The notes beneath the pieces were generated by a model, which was not told the origin of the DNA, ran no database searches, and saw nothing but the letters and a program-made list of their open reading frames with translations. A program made the position numbers and the translations under genes. A DNA stretch of 64,000 nt, from the NCBI GenBank assembly GCA_025054715.1, contig JANWYH010000001.1, forward strand, positions 60,001-124,000. The letters run 5' to 3'. The stretch's first letter is position 1; every line of letters starts with the position of its first letter. The DNA comes from Pyrinomonadaceae bacterium (GTDB lineage Bacteria > Acidobacteriota > Blastocatellia > Pyrinomonadales > Pyrinomonadaceae). Positions 17,334-27,788 of this stretch are shown in pieces.

Positions 17334-18860
17334 ATGTCAACCGAGGCAATCAAGCTTGATAAGGCTGAAAATGGATTTGTCCGCGGTTTGGGTTTGATAG
17401 ATTCGACAATGATAGTTGCCGGTTCAATGATAGGCTCGGGCATATTCATTGTTTCGGCAGATATAGCAAGACATACTGGCTCGCCGGGTGGCTTGCTGCT
17501 TACGTGGATAATAACGGGTTTGCTTACGATATTTGCGGCTTTAAGTTACGGTGAGCTTGCAGCTATGATGCCCAAAGCAGGCGGACAGTATGTTTATCTA
17601 AGAGAGAGTTACTCTCCGCTTTGGGGTTTTCTCTACGGTTGGACGCTTTTTTTGGTTATTCAAACGGGAACGATTGCAGCTGTTGCTGTTGCGTTCGCTA
17701 GATTCTTGGGCGTTTTGTTTCCTTGGATTTCAGCTGAAAATTATTTAGTATCACCGATTCATATCTCAGCAAATTATGCCATATCTTTGTCTGCTCAACA
17801 GTTAATAGCCATATTGATGATAGTTTTCTTAACCTTCATAAACACTCGTGGATTGGCTTTAGGAAAGTGGATTCAGAATGTGTTTACTTCTGCAAAAACC
17901 TTATCGTTGATTCTATTGATTTTGATAGGGATTTTTATAGGCGGAGCTGCAGGAACTTTCGCTAGAAATTGGGAAAATCTCTTTGTTGCGCATAATCCCG
18001 TCGTGATAAAGCCCGATTATTTTGAATGGTTTTTGCCAGAGGTGACTGTGACGAGCGGACTTTGGGGGGTTATTGTGGCTTATTGTGTCGCACAAGTGGG
18101 TTCACTTTTTTCTTCCGATGCTTGGAATAACATAACTTTTACGGCAGGTGAGGTAAAAAACCCCGAAAGAAACATACCTCTTTCTTTGGTATTAGGAACC
18201 GGGCTGGTGATTACACTTTACATTCTGGCAAACTTTGCTTATTTGAGTACGCTTTCAATTGATCAGATTCAAAATGCTCCAGACGATCGGGTTGGAACGG
18301 CGGCTTTGCAGGTAATCTTCGGCGATACCGGAGCCATTATAATGGCAATTGCTATTATAATTTCAACCTTCGGTTGTAACAATGGGTTAGTGCTTGCTGG
18401 AGCAAGGGTTTATTACGCTATGGCAAAAGACGGATTATTCTTTAAGGCTACTAGTAAACTAAATAATTACCATGTGCCTGCCGTTGCGCTCGTTTTGCAG
18501 GGAATCTGGACTTGTCTTTTAGTTTTACCTCGCACTATTCAAACCGACTCAAGTGGTGTAATAAAATATGGAAATCTATATAGCACCTTGCTTGACTATG
18601 TAGTTTTTGCGGTTTTGATTTTTTACATATTGACCATCACCGGACTTTTCGTGTTACGAAAGAAAAAACCTGAAGCAGAAAGGCCTTACAAAGCTTTCGG
18701 TTATCCTGTGATTCCGATTGTTTATATAATTGCAGCTGGTCTAATCTCATTTGTTTTACTGTTTTATAAGCCTAAGACGTCATTACCGGGACTGCTTATA
18801 GTTTTGACCGGAGTTCCAGTTTATTGGATATGGAAAAAATTAAATGAAAAGCAGTTGTAG
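17334..18860 (+). CDS. APC-superfamily amino acid permease
   Basis: 508 residues with about 12 hydrophobic helices. The first helix carries the APC substrate-binding signature GSMIGSGIFIVSADIAR, and the family's helix-2/3 region AGGQYVYLRESYSPLWGFLYGW follows. It imports or exchanges amino acids across the inner membrane. It is divergent from the PLP decarboxylase, which suggests that it may bring in the decarboxylase substrate or exchange it for the amine. Only a short gap follows before a new promoter, so it is probably monocistronic. Specificity cannot be read from sequence. Confidence 0.9.
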   Translation: MSTEAIKLDKAENGFVRGLGLIDSTMIVAGSMIGSGIFIVSADIARHTGSPGGLLLTWIITGLLTIFAALSYGELAAMMPKAGGQYVYLRESYSPLWGFLYGWTLFLVIQTGTIAAVAVAFARFLGVLFPWISAENYLVSPIHISANYAISLSAQQLIAILMIVFLTFINTRGLALGKWIQNVFTSAKTLSLILLILIGIFIGGAAGTFARNWENLFVAHNPVVIKPDYFEWFLPEVTVTSGLWGVIVAYCVAQVGSLFSSDAWNNITFTAGEVKNPERNIPLSLVLGTGLVITLYILANFAYLSTLSIDQIQNAPDDRVGTAALQVIFGDTGAIIMAIAIIISTFGCNNGLVLAGARVYYAMAKDGLFFKATSKLNNYHVPAVALVLQGIWTCLLVLPRTIQTDSSGVIKYGNLYSTLLDYVVFAVLIFYILTITGLFVLRKKKPEAERPYKAFGYPVIPIVYIIAAGLISFVLLFYKPKTSLPGLLIVLTGVPVYWIWKKLNEKQL

Positions 18861-18888
18861 ATTGACATCGAGTGAGAAAATTGAAAGG

Positions 18889-18917
18889 TTGACGAAACTC
18901 AAGCAAAAGTGTATGTT
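18889..18917 (+). promoter_or_regulatory. Sigma-70-type promoter of the orphan ORF / second permease
   Basis: TTGACG (18889-18894), exactly 17 nt of spacer, then TATGTT (18912-18917). The start codon of the orphan frame follows about 27 nt later, so the transcript would include the orphan frame and the permease after it. Confidence 0.65.
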
Positions 18918-18944
18918 TTTCGTATGCAAAAAAAGAAGGCTTAA

Positions 18945-19502
18945 ATGGTAACATTACAGCGTAAATTAGAGATCAAGAAAAGAGGTATTAAACTTCTGGG
19001 GAACCTAACGAAGAAAAAGGTTTCATACATTAGATATGCTTATCAGGGGCTGAGAGTGTGGAAGGAGGAGGTTGAAGTGGGGTTGGGACTAGGGGTTGAG
19101 GGGTACAAGCGTATGTCAGCGAGGGGGCGGATGGATAAGGTTTTACTGGAAAGCCTTAGCAGTGAGCCATTGACTTGGGAGTTTGTGGGGAAAGGGATGG
19201 TGGTGTTTGGAATGCAGAGGCAATGGCAATCTGCTGAGGTAGCCCTTAACTTTCCTGTTCTTGTTCTTGAGGAATTGATTGAGAGGGGTTTCTTTAAGAA
19301 GTTGAGGGATAGGGAAGTAGAAGGGTTAGTTCCTGCTGATGCAGGGGCTATGGCTGACCAAAAGCCGCCAGTCAGTTTGGGTCAGCCTGAAAGGGCGGGG
19401 TATAAATACGCTGACCTAAAGTGTGCCAGTCTCGACACTTTAGTTGATCAGGAAATAGATGTCACTTCTTGCTACGAAACCTGTAGAGAGAATAATAGCT
19501 GA
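18945..19502 (+). CDS. Orphan 185-residue ORF of unusual codon use, overlapping the next permease
   Basis: No family recognised. The frame is open for 185 codons, starts with ATG after AAGG at good distance, and follows a strong promoter. The product begins with a basic region (RKLEIKKRGIKLLGNLTKKK) and contains hydrophobic LNFPVLVLEELIERGFF (about 101-117). Composition differs from the neighbours: glycine is mostly GGG, arginine often AGG, and the coding strand is very G-rich, whereas flanking genes favour GGT/GGA. This suggests a transferred gene, or a structured RNA whose G-rich sequence happens to stay open. Its last 44 nt overlap the permease start at 19459, and its 3' part has strong alternative hairpins. 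Whether protein is made is uncertain. Confidence 0.4.
   Translation: MVTLQRKLEIKKRGIKLLGNLTKKKVSYIRYAYQGLRVWKEEVEVGLGLGVEGYKRMSARGRMDKVLLESLSSEPLTWEFVGKGMVVFGMQRQWQSAEVALNFPVLVLEELIERGFFKKLRDREVEGLVPADAGAMADQKPPVSLGQPERAGYKYADLKCASLDTLVDQEIDVTSCYETCRENNS
19352..19443 (+). promoter_or_regulatory. Attenuator-like set of alternative hairpins before the second permease
   Basis: Segment B GGTCAGCC (19380-19387) can pair with segment A GGCTGACC (19352-19359, 8 bp) or with segment C GCTGACC (19410-19416, 7 bp), but not both. Segment C abuts a perfect 9-bp stem CTAAAGTGT / ACACTTTAG (19416-19443), which ends 15 nt before the permease start, next to its CAGGAAA ribosome-binding region. A CCTGC-TGAT-GCAGG hairpin lies just upstream (19332-19345). 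This layout is typical of leaders that switch translation or transcription. Confidence 0.45.
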
Positions 19503-21411
19503 AGCTCAAGAAACGGGAGAGCACACTCTAAAGAGAGCTTTAACCGGTTTGGATTTAACCTTTCTCGGTGTGGGTGCGATCATTGGCACAGGGATATTTG
19601 TTCTAACGGGGCAAGCTGCAGCAAAGCATGCTGGTCCAGCAGTAATTGTTTCGATGATACTGGCAGGCATTGTTAGCGCTTTGGCAGCTTTCTGTTACGC
19701 AGAGTTTGCCTCGACGGTTCCGATTTCAGGATCGGCTTATGCTTACGGTTATGCTACCTTGGGCGAATTTGTCGCATGGATAATTGGTTGGGATTTGATT
19801 TTGGAATATGCCTTTGGTGCTGCCACTGTTGCGGTTGGATGGTCTGGTTATGTTGTAAGTTTCTTGCGTGATTTTGGCGTAGAGTTTCCAGTTATGTTTC
19901 GAGCTGCTCCGGGGACTGAGTTTGTTCATCTACCAGCTGCAATAGCTGCGCAGTTGAATGAAGCAAAGACGATAGCTGTCGATCCGGGCTGGAACATAGT
20001 AAACGATGCTTTGAAGGCAGAGCTTACGAAAATAGGTCATAGTATTTCGCATTTTCCGGTAGAAAAATCAGTTTTTAATCTGCCGGGATTTCTAATAGCT
20101 GTTTTCGTTACTTTGCTTCTTGTAAAGGGAATAAAAGAGTCAGCTAACTTTAACACGGCGATTGTTATTGTTAAAACTTCGGTTGTGGTGCTTTTTATTG
20201 TAGCTGGCATCGGATTCATCAATACCGAAAACTTCACCCCATTTATTCCTCCGCAAAGAGTAGATTCTTTGGGTAATCCAATTTTTGGAGCTTTCGGCTG
20301 GAGCGGTGTGTTAACAGGCGCAGCCGTTATATTCTTTGCTTACATCGGTTTTGATGCTGTTTCTACTGCAGCACAAGAGGCGAAAAATCCGCAAAGAGAC
20401 ATGCCTATTGGAATTTTAGGAAGCCTTGCTATTTGCACGGTGCTTTACGTTCTGGTGTCTTTTGTAATGGTTGGTGTTGTCAGCTATACGCAATTAAATG
20501 TTCCAGCTCCGATTGCTGAAGCCATAAACGCTGCGCGAATCCGTGCTGAAGGAACGTTTTTTGAGAGCATTCTTTCTGCAATGCCCTTCATAATCAAGCT
20601 TGGAGCAGTCGTAGGACTCAGCTCTACCATGGTTGTTATGGTGATGGGTCAGCCTCGCATCTTTTATTCTATGTCAAAGGATGGGCTTTTGCCAGAATGG
20701 GCAGCAAAAGTTCATCCAAAGTTTAGAACACCTTACGTAACGACCATAATAACTGGTGCGATTGTTGCCATAATGGCTGGGTTTGTAAGGATTGATATTT
20801 TGGGAGAACTAGTTTCCATAGGAACGCTTTTTGCCTTTGTCATAGTTTCGTTGGGTGTGATAATAATGCGTTATACGCATCCTGACGTAGAGCGTCCTTT
20901 CAAGGTTCCACTATCTCCTGCCTTCCCGATATTATCGGCACTTGCAAGTGCTTATTTAATGAACGGGCTTCCGCTCGATACATGGATGCGGCTTATTTTG
21001 TGGATGTCTGTAGGGATGGTGATTTACTTTGCTTACAGTTACAAGCATAGTCATCTTGCCTTTCTAAGTTCTGAAGAGGCGAAGGTAAAAATTCCTGAGG
21101 GCAAAGTTCCTGTTTCGCCGATTGTAGGGGTCATTTTGCTGATTGCTCTTACTTTCTGGCAATTTGCTTTTACAAATCAGCCAGCAATGCAGCGCATAGT
21201 TGAAACTTCGATTCGTTTGTTCTTGTGGTTAACTTTAGGCGTAATGGTTTACTTTTTGACTTATGGAAGGAAGCAATTGACTTCTTATGCTCGCGATCAG
21301 AGAGTAGCGCTATATGGGTTAATAGCCTCTTTAGTTAACCTTGCCGTTTGGATAGGCGTAGCCTATTGGTTTTGGGAACACTACGCAGAATTACATGGTG
21401 GCATAAGGTAA
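19459..21411 (+). CDS. APC-superfamily permease, cationic amino acid transporter (CAT) type
   Basis: 650 residues, the length of CAT-type transporters with about 14 helices. Helix 1 carries GAIIGTGIFVLTG, helix 3 EFVAWIIGWDLILEYAFG, and the helix 6/8 region AYIGFDAVSTAAQEAKNPQRDMP is the CAT-family signature. It moves amino acids, often Arg/Lys/His or other substrates in bacteria, across the inner membrane. The start ATG at 19459 lies within the end of the orphan frame. A long loop between helices 3 and 5 (about 150-205) is larger than in typical members. A strong terminator follows the stop. Confidence 0.93.
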   Translation: MSLLATKPVERIIAEAQETGEHTLKRALTGLDLTFLGVGAIIGTGIFVLTGQAAAKHAGPAVIVSMILAGIVSALAAFCYAEFASTVPISGSAYAYGYATLGEFVAWIIGWDLILEYAFGAATVAVGWSGYVVSFLRDFGVEFPVMFRAAPGTEFVHLPAAIAAQLNEAKTIAVDPGWNIVNDALKAELTKIGHSISHFPVEKSVFNLPGFLIAVFVTLLLVKGIKESANFNTAIVIVKTSVVVLFIVAGIGFINTENFTPFIPPQRVDSLGNPIFGAFGWSGVLTGAAVIFFAYIGFDAVSTAAQEAKNPQRDMPIGILGSLAICTVLYVLVSFVMVGVVSYTQLNVPAPIAEAINAARIRAEGTFFESILSAMPFIIKLGAVVGLSSTMVVMVMGQPRIFYSMSKDGLLPEWAAKVHPKFRTPYVTTIITGAIVAIMAGFVRIDILGELVSIGTLFAFVIVSLGVIIMRYTHPDVERPFKVPLSPAFPILSALASAYLMNGLPLDTWMRLILWMSVGMVIYFAYSYKHSHLAFLSSEEAKVKIPEGKVPVSPIVGVILLIALTFWQFAFTNQPAMQRIVETSIRLFLWLTLGVMVYFLTYGRKQLTSYARDQRVALYGLIASLVNLAVWIGVAYWFWEHYAELHGGIR

Positions 21412-21419
21412 AACCGCAA

Positions 21420-21450
21420 AGGGGCAACTAATGGGTTGCTCCTTTTTATT
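21420..21450 (+). terminator. Rho-independent terminator after the second permease
   Basis: An 8-bp stem GGGGCAAC / GTTGCTCC (one G-T pair) with a TAATGG loop is followed by TTTTTATTTATTTT. It separates the two CAT-type permease genes, so the third permease probably has its own promoter or is made by read-through. Confidence 0.85.
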
Positions 21451-21475
21451 TATTTTCGACTAATGGAGATAAAAA

Positions 21476-23494
21476 ATGAGTTGGGCAGGTTTGTTAAAAA
21501 CGAAGTCCATTGAGCAAATTAAGAGGGATGCAGAAAGCGGAGAGTTTGTAAGGGTGACATTGCGCCGAACGCTTGGAGTATTTGACCTTACAATGTTAGG
21601 AATAGCTGCAATTATCGGTGCAGGTATTTTTGCAATGATTGGAAACGCAGCAAGTCGAGGTGGGCCAGCGGTAGTTCTTCTTTTCATTTTTGCTGCTATT
21701 GCTTGTGCTTTCTCGGCGCTTTGTTATGCAGAGTTTGCATCTAGAATTCCTATAGCAGGCTCCGCATACACTTATGCTTATGCTTCTCTTGGCGAATTGA
21801 TAGCTTGGATTATAGGTTGGGATTTGATAGTGGAATATGCGATAGGAAACATAGCAGTTGCAATCTCTTGGAGCGATTATTTTACGGGAATGCTCAAGGG
21901 TTATGGGATAAATCTTCCGTCTTACCTTACGATGGATTATTTGAGTGCCTATCGTAGTTTTAATGAAAGTTCAGAAGCGGTCGTTGGAGCGCTAGCAAGC
22001 GGTTACACGCTCAGTGCGCTTCTTGAGATGAGTTCCGACAGTTTAACTGAAATTTCTGATAAGTTGACACCATCAGCAGTCGAAGCTTATGCCGCATGGA
22101 CTCAAGCTCCAATGATAGGAAATTTGAGATTGATAGCAGATTTGCCAGCGTTAATGATTACTGTTTTGATAACAGCACTGGTTTACATCGGTATTCGTGA
22201 GTCAAAAGTAACAGCCAATGTAATGACAGTTCTTAAGGTTGCAGTAATTTTGTTGGTAATCGTGCTGGGCGCTTTTTATGTAAATCCAGCGAATTGGTCT
22301 CCGTTTGCGCCTAATGGTTTTGCGGGCGTTATGTCTGGCGCAGCGGCAGTATTTTTCGCTTATATCGGGTTTGATGCTCTTTCGACAACGGCAGAAGAAT
22401 GCCGTAATCCACATAGAGACTTGCCACGCGGAATGATACTATCGCTTTTTATCTGCACGGTTTTGTATTGCCTTTTGGCTTTAGTCTTAACAGGAATGGT
22501 GTCGTATAAAAAACTTGCCGTTGGCGATCCGCTGGCGTTTGTTTTTGGCCCAGATGGTGCAAATCTTCCTTGGATTGCGGGAATCATTGCAGTAAGCGCG
22601 GTTATAGCAATGGCAACCGTTTTCTTAGTTTTCCAAATAGGTCAACCGCGTCTTTGGATGGCAATGAGCCGTGATGGTCTTTTGCCGCCGATATTTTCCT
22701 CAATTCACCCAAGATTTAGAACGCCGTGGTTTTCAACTATTGTTACTGGTTTAGTAGTAGCGATTCCGGCATTGTTTTTAAATTTGACCGAAGTAACGGA
22801 TTTAACGGTTATCGGGACACTTTTTGCCTTTTCAATAGTTTGTGCTGGGGTTTTGTTTAAGGACAAAGAGTTCAGCTCAGAAAAGCGCTTCGTGCCTTAC
22901 ATCAATGGTAGATATTTTGTTCCTATCATCATGCTTATTGTTTTAGGTTTGGTTTACTATTTTAACAATGAAGCTTTCTGGGCGTTTTTAACCAGAATAG
23001 AACCTAAAGAAGGGGAAACCTTATGGCAGGCTTTTTCTCATAAAATTCCAACAATCGCTTTTATCATTTTAGCTACGGTCGTAACGATTCTTTCCGTTGT
23101 GAAAAAACTTTCGTTAATACCAGTTTTAGGGCTTCTTTGCTGCACTTATCTGATGAGCGAACTTGGTTGGACAAATTGGCTTCGCTTTGCTGTTTGGCTC
23201 CTTTTAGGACTTTCGATTTACTTTGGTTATGGTTACGTGCATAGCAAGATAGGTCGCGAAGAAAACCGTCCTGAAACTGCTACTTCCTATTTGAAGCTAG
23301 CTTCTTTCGGATTTTTACTCGCTGCTTTCGGCATAGCCATTTCTGCATTCGATTTTATCAATGGACTTATAATTTACGTGTTTCCATTTCTTGATGGAAT
23401 CTTAAGGTTTATAGAAATAGGGCTAGCCTTTTTCGGTCTTTTGATGGGAATTTATGGTGCATTTTCACAAATAAAGAAACCTTCGAGTGTCTGA
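21476..23494 (+). CDS. APC-superfamily permease, CAT type (paralogue of the preceding gene)
   Basis: 672 residues and collinear with the preceding permease: GAGIFAMIGNAASRGGPAVV in helix 1, ELIAWIIGWDLIVEYAIGN in helix 3, and AYIGFDALSTTAEECRNPHRDLPRG in the CAT signature. The pair therefore looks like an old tandem duplication with considerable divergence. The loop after helix 3 (about 130-215) is again expanded but differs in sequence, suggesting different periplasmic features or specificity. The ATG at 21476 follows ATGGAGATAAAAA, with GGAG 9 nt upstream. Two extra hydrophobic C-terminal segments (about 595-665) follow the usual fold. Confidence 0.92.
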   Translation: MSWAGLLKTKSIEQIKRDAESGEFVRVTLRRTLGVFDLTMLGIAAIIGAGIFAMIGNAASRGGPAVVLLFIFAAIACAFSALCYAEFASRIPIAGSAYTYAYASLGELIAWIIGWDLIVEYAIGNIAVAISWSDYFTGMLKGYGINLPSYLTMDYLSAYRSFNESSEAVVGALASGYTLSALLEMSSDSLTEISDKLTPSAVEAYAAWTQAPMIGNLRLIADLPALMITVLITALVYIGIRESKVTANVMTVLKVAVILLVIVLGAFYVNPANWSPFAPNGFAGVMSGAAAVFFAYIGFDALSTTAEECRNPHRDLPRGMILSLFICTVLYCLLALVLTGMVSYKKLAVGDPLAFVFGPDGANLPWIAGIIAVSAVIAMATVFLVFQIGQPRLWMAMSRDGLLPPIFSSIHPRFRTPWFSTIVTGLVVAIPALFLNLTEVTDLTVIGTLFAFSIVCAGVLFKDKEFSSEKRFVPYINGRYFVPIIMLIVLGLVYYFNNEAFWAFLTRIEPKEGETLWQAFSHKIPTIAFIILATVVTILSVVKKLSLIPVLGLLCCTYLMSELGWTNWLRFAVWLLLGLSIYFGYGYVHSKIGREENRPETATSYLKLASFGFLLAAFGIAISAFDFINGLIIYVFPFLDGILRFIEIGLAFFGLLMGIYGAFSQIKKPSSV

Positions 23495-23530
23495 AAGTGT
23501 CTTTAGGCTATCAGGAGGTTTGTTTGATTT

Positions 23531-24067
23531 ATGAAAAAAATAGTTTCAAGTTTTGCTTTGCTTTTGGCTTTTGTCATCTTTGCTTTTCCCCAGAATCAGC
23601 CTAATTTTTCTGGCGAATGGGAACTTGACATTCAGCTGTCGAAATTGGATGCAAGAAGTAGAATCGAATCAATAAGGATGCTAGTTACACAGACTGAAAA
23701 AGACATAAAAGTAGAAACACATGTAAAACGTCAACCAGGATCTGATGGACAACGGGGACGCTTTGGTGGCGGTTTCGGAATGATGGGCGATACACTCTAC
23801 ACATATACTCTTGACGGGAAGGAAACCGAGATCACACAAGAAACACCGATGGGAAGTGTTCCTGTTTCCTTGAAAGCGAAAATAGAGAAAGGGCAACTAA
23901 AGCTTAGCCAAGTTCGCAATCTAAATACACCGATGGGAGCTGTTTCTATTTCGGTAAAGGAAACTTGGAAACTTTCTGAAGATGGGAAAACCTTAACCGT
24001 AAAGAGAGAAATTGACAGCCCAATGGGAATTAACTCTTCTGAAATGGTTTTTGTCAAGAAGAATTAG
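23531..24067 (+). CDS. Small secreted beta-rich protein with Pro-Met-Gly repeats
   Basis: 178 residues with a clear Sec signal peptide (MKKIVSSFALLLAFVIFAFPQ, cleavage near 20-22). The mature part starts NFSGEWELD and ends WKLSEDGKTLTVKREIDSP; it is a string of short beta-strands like the lipocalin-like secreted proteins often seen in Acidobacteriota. A Gly/Arg-rich loop (RGRFGGGFGMMG, about 78-89) interrupts it, and three similar turns TPMGSV, TPMGAV and SPMGIN are spaced through the second half. It lies 36 nt after the third permease and may be co-transcribed. Function unknown. Confidence 0.7.
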   Translation: MKKIVSSFALLLAFVIFAFPQNQPNFSGEWELDIQLSKLDARSRIESIRMLVTQTEKDIKVETHVKRQPGSDGQRGRFGGGFGMMGDTLYTYTLDGKETEITQETPMGSVPVSLKAKIEKGQLKLSQVRNLNTPMGAVSISVKETWKLSEDGKTLTVKREIDSPMGINSSEMVFVKKN

Positions 24068-24092
24068 TTTCTTTGAACTAAAAGGGTGGTAG

Positions 24093-24126
24093 AGGCTTCC
24101 GCTTTTAGGCGTGAAGTCTTTTTTAT
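24093..24126 (+). terminator. Rho-independent terminator after the secreted protein gene
   Basis: GGCTTC-C-GC pairs with GC-G-T-GAAGTC across a TTTTAG loop (one internal mismatch), followed by TTTTTTATTTT. It lies 26 nt after the stop codon. Confidence 0.75.
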
Positions 24127-24230
24127 TTTGTGCATTCGGTTTTAGAGAAAGTGGCTTTTCGGTTTACCTCTAGCGGATAGAGTTTTGCTAAAATCTCTTT
24201 TCAAGTTTTGCAAAAACGGTGGAAGAGGCT

Positions 24231-25619
24231 ATGGAGAAAAGAACAAGAATAGAAGTTGATTCTATGGGGGAAATAGAAGTCCCAGTAGATTTTTACTGGG
24301 GTGCTCAAACTCAAAGAAGCCTTCATCATTTCAACATTGGCGATGATCTGATGCCGAGAGAATTGATAAGAGCCTTCGGAATTCTAAAGAAGGCTTGTGC
24401 GATGGTCAATTTCGAGCTTGGGAAGCTTTCTGAAGAAAAGATGCGTTTGATAGTTCAAGCAGCAGACGAAGTAATCGAAGGTCGGCTCGACGCTCATTTT
24501 CCATTAAGAGTTTGGCAGACAGGTTCGGGAACGCAAACTAATATGAACGTAAATGAGGTTATCTCAAATCGTGCCATAGAAATTGCTGGTGGCGTTCTGG
24601 GAAGTAAAAAACCAATTCATCCTAATGATGATGTGAACATGTCACAGTCATCGAATGATACCTTTCCAACCGCGATGTATATTGCTGCAGCAGAACAGAT
24701 GAACAAGTTAATACCGCAAGTAAAGCGGCTTTCTGATACAATAAAGGCGAAAGCTGAAAAATTTAAGGATGTTGTAAAGATTGGAAGGACGCACCTTCAA
24801 GATGCAACGCCTTTAACGGTTGGACAGGAATTCAGTGGTTGGGCAAATCTTCTCGATAGAGACATAGAAAGATTGGAAAAATCTCTGGATGGGCTTTATG
24901 ATCTGGCAATCGGCGGAACAGCCGTAGGAACGGGACTTAATTCTCATCCGGAATTTGGCGAGCGAGTCGCAAAAAAAGTTTCTGAATTTACAGGGCTTCC
25001 ATTCCGCTCTCATCCTAATAAGTTTGCCGCATTGTCGGCTCATGACGAAATAGTTTTTGCTTCTGGAGCGTTGAGGACTTTGGCTTGTAGCTTGATGAAA
25101 ATAGCTAACGATATTCGTTGGCTGGCTTCTGGTCCAAGATGTGGGATAGGTGAGCTGATAATTCCTGAAAACGAACCCGGTTCTTCCATCATGCCCGGAA
25201 AGGTGAATCCAACGCAATGTGAGGCTTTAACGATGGTAGCTGTTCAGGTTTACGGTAACGATTTTGCTATTGCTTTCGCCGGTTCGCAAGGTAATTTTGA
25301 GCTGAATGTTTATAAGCCAGTGATGATTTACAATTTCCTGCACTCGGTCAGGTTGCTTCATGATTCGATAAGAAGCTTTGTCGAATTTTGCGCTTCTGGA
25401 ATAGAGCTGAATTACGAAAGAATAAGGAAGTATGTTAATGAGTCTTTGATGCTTGTCACTGCCTTAAATCCACACATCGGCTATGATAACGCAGCGAAAA
25501 TAGCCAAAAACGCCTACAAAAAGGGAATAACCTTGCGTGAGTCTGCAATAGAACTGGGAATTTTAGACGGTGAAACTTTCGATAAATTGGTAAAACCTGA
25601 AGAAATGGTACATCCGTAG
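24231..25619 (+). CDS. fumC: Fumarate hydratase, class II (fumarase C)
   Basis: Reversible hydration of fumarate to L-malate in the TCA cycle. It has the fumarase/aspartase signature [11 protein letters not shown], with the catalytic Ser at S318 (same number as E. coli FumC), the [12 protein letters not shown] substrate loop and the second-site SSNDTFPTA. The length of 462 residues matches FumC (467). The ATG at 24231 is chosen over a GTG four codons upstream because GGAAGAGG precedes it at normal distance. It is monocistronic: terminators lie on both sides. Confidence 0.95.
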   Translation: MEKRTRIEVDSMGEIEVPVDFYWGAQTQRSLHHFNIGDDLMPRELIRAFGILKKACAMVNFELGKLSEEKMRLIVQAADEVIEGRLDAHFPLRVWQTGSGTQTNMNVNEVISNRAIEIAGGVLGSKKPIHPNDDVNMSQSSNDTFPTAMYIAAAEQMNKLIPQVKRLSDTIKAKAEKFKDVVKIGRTHLQDATPLTVGQEFSGWANLLDRDIERLEKSLDGLYDLAIGGTAVGTGLNSHPEFGERVAKKVSEFTGLPFRSHPNKFAALSAHDEIVFASGALRTLACSLMKIANDIRWLASGPRCGIGELIIPENEPGSSIMPGKVNPTQCEALTMVAVQVYGNDFAIAFAGSQGNFELNVYKPVMIYNFLHSVRLLHDSIRSFVEFCASGIELNYERIRKYVNESLMLVTALNPHIGYDNAAKIAKNAYKKGITLRESAIELGILDGETFDKLVKPEEMVHP

Positions 25620-25634
25620 CAGTTTCCCAAAAAT

Positions 25635-25671
25635 AGACTTCGTCTCCGAAATTTCGGAGACGAAGTCTTTT
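25635..25671. terminator. Bidirectional terminator between fumC and groEL
   Basis: A perfect 34-nt palindrome (25635-25668; 17-bp arms starting AGACTTCGTCTCCG) has a T run on its plus-strand side and an A run on its other side. It should therefore end transcription from both the convergent fumC and groEL genes. Confidence 0.92.
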
Positions 25672-25677
25672 ATGTTT

Positions 25678-27297
<1,620 letters not shown>

Positions 27298-27307
27298 TTA
27301 TGAAAAA

Positions 27308-27628
27308 TTACTTTTTGGCGCTTGTGCTAGCGCGTTCGATAATACCAAGAATTTCATCTTCTCGCATTATCAAAAATTCTTCTCCATCAATTTTGATTTC
27401 TGAACCGCTATATTTTCCGAAAAGAACACGATCGCCTTCTTTTACATCAAGCGGCTGACGAGTACCATCTTCTTTATATCTTCCGGCACCGACGGCTATC
27501 ACTTCGCCTTCTTGAGGCTTTTCTTTAGCGGTATCTGGAATATAAATCCCACCAGCCGTTTTTTCTACGGCTTCTTCTATTCTCTTAACCAAAACTCTGT
27601 CATGAAGAGGTTTTATTTTTACTCCCAT
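27308..27628 (-). CDS. groS: 10-kDa co-chaperonin GroES
   Basis: 106 residues. GroES caps GroEL rings. The N-terminal [11 protein letters not shown], the mobile loop [20 protein letters not shown] and the C-terminal [16 protein letters not shown] match the family. It is slightly longer than E. coli GroES (97) through a short C-terminal [10 protein letters not shown] tail. It is the first gene of the groES-groEL operon, preceded by a strong promoter with a CIRCE site. Confidence 0.97.
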   Translation of the reverse strand: MGVKIKPLHDRVLVKRIEEAVEKTAGGIYIPDTAKEKPQEGEVIAVGAGRYKEDGTRQPLDVKEGDRVLFGKYSGSEIKIDGEEFLIMREDEILGIIERASTSAKK

Positions 27629-27671
27629 TTTCTTAATCTCCTTTCTTTGAAATTTTCAGGCTAATTTAAAT

Positions 27672-27698
27672 TTAGCACTTTCTGCCTGAGAGTGCTAA
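27672..27698 (-). promoter_or_regulatory. CIRCE operator (HrcA-binding site) of groES-groEL
   Basis: TTAGCACTT-N9-GAGTGCTAA matches the CIRCE consensus TTAGCACTC-N9-GAGTGCTAA with one mismatch. It overlaps the -10 and start region of the groES promoter, implying repression by HrcA. No hrcA gene lies in this window. Confidence 0.93.
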
Positions 27699-27726
27699 TA
27701 TACAAAAACAGAGTTTAACTTGTCAA
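27697..27726 (-). promoter_or_regulatory. groES promoter
   Basis: On the minus strand TTGACA (27726-27721) and TATATT (27702-27697) are 18 nt apart; using GTATAT instead gives 17. The -10 merges into the CIRCE repeat, so HrcA binding would block it directly. Confidence 0.8.
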
Positions 27727-27788
27727 GTCTTTAAGAAAGATTTTAGAATATCAAAAGCAGAAAATTTGATAACATTGTTATCAAAGCT

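Noticed and set aside
19040-19110. Possible TPP-riboswitch-like string (GGGGCTGAGAG) in the orphan frame
   Set aside because: Only a short resemblance; the essential downstream TPP motif (CTGGATAATGCCAGC-like) is missing.
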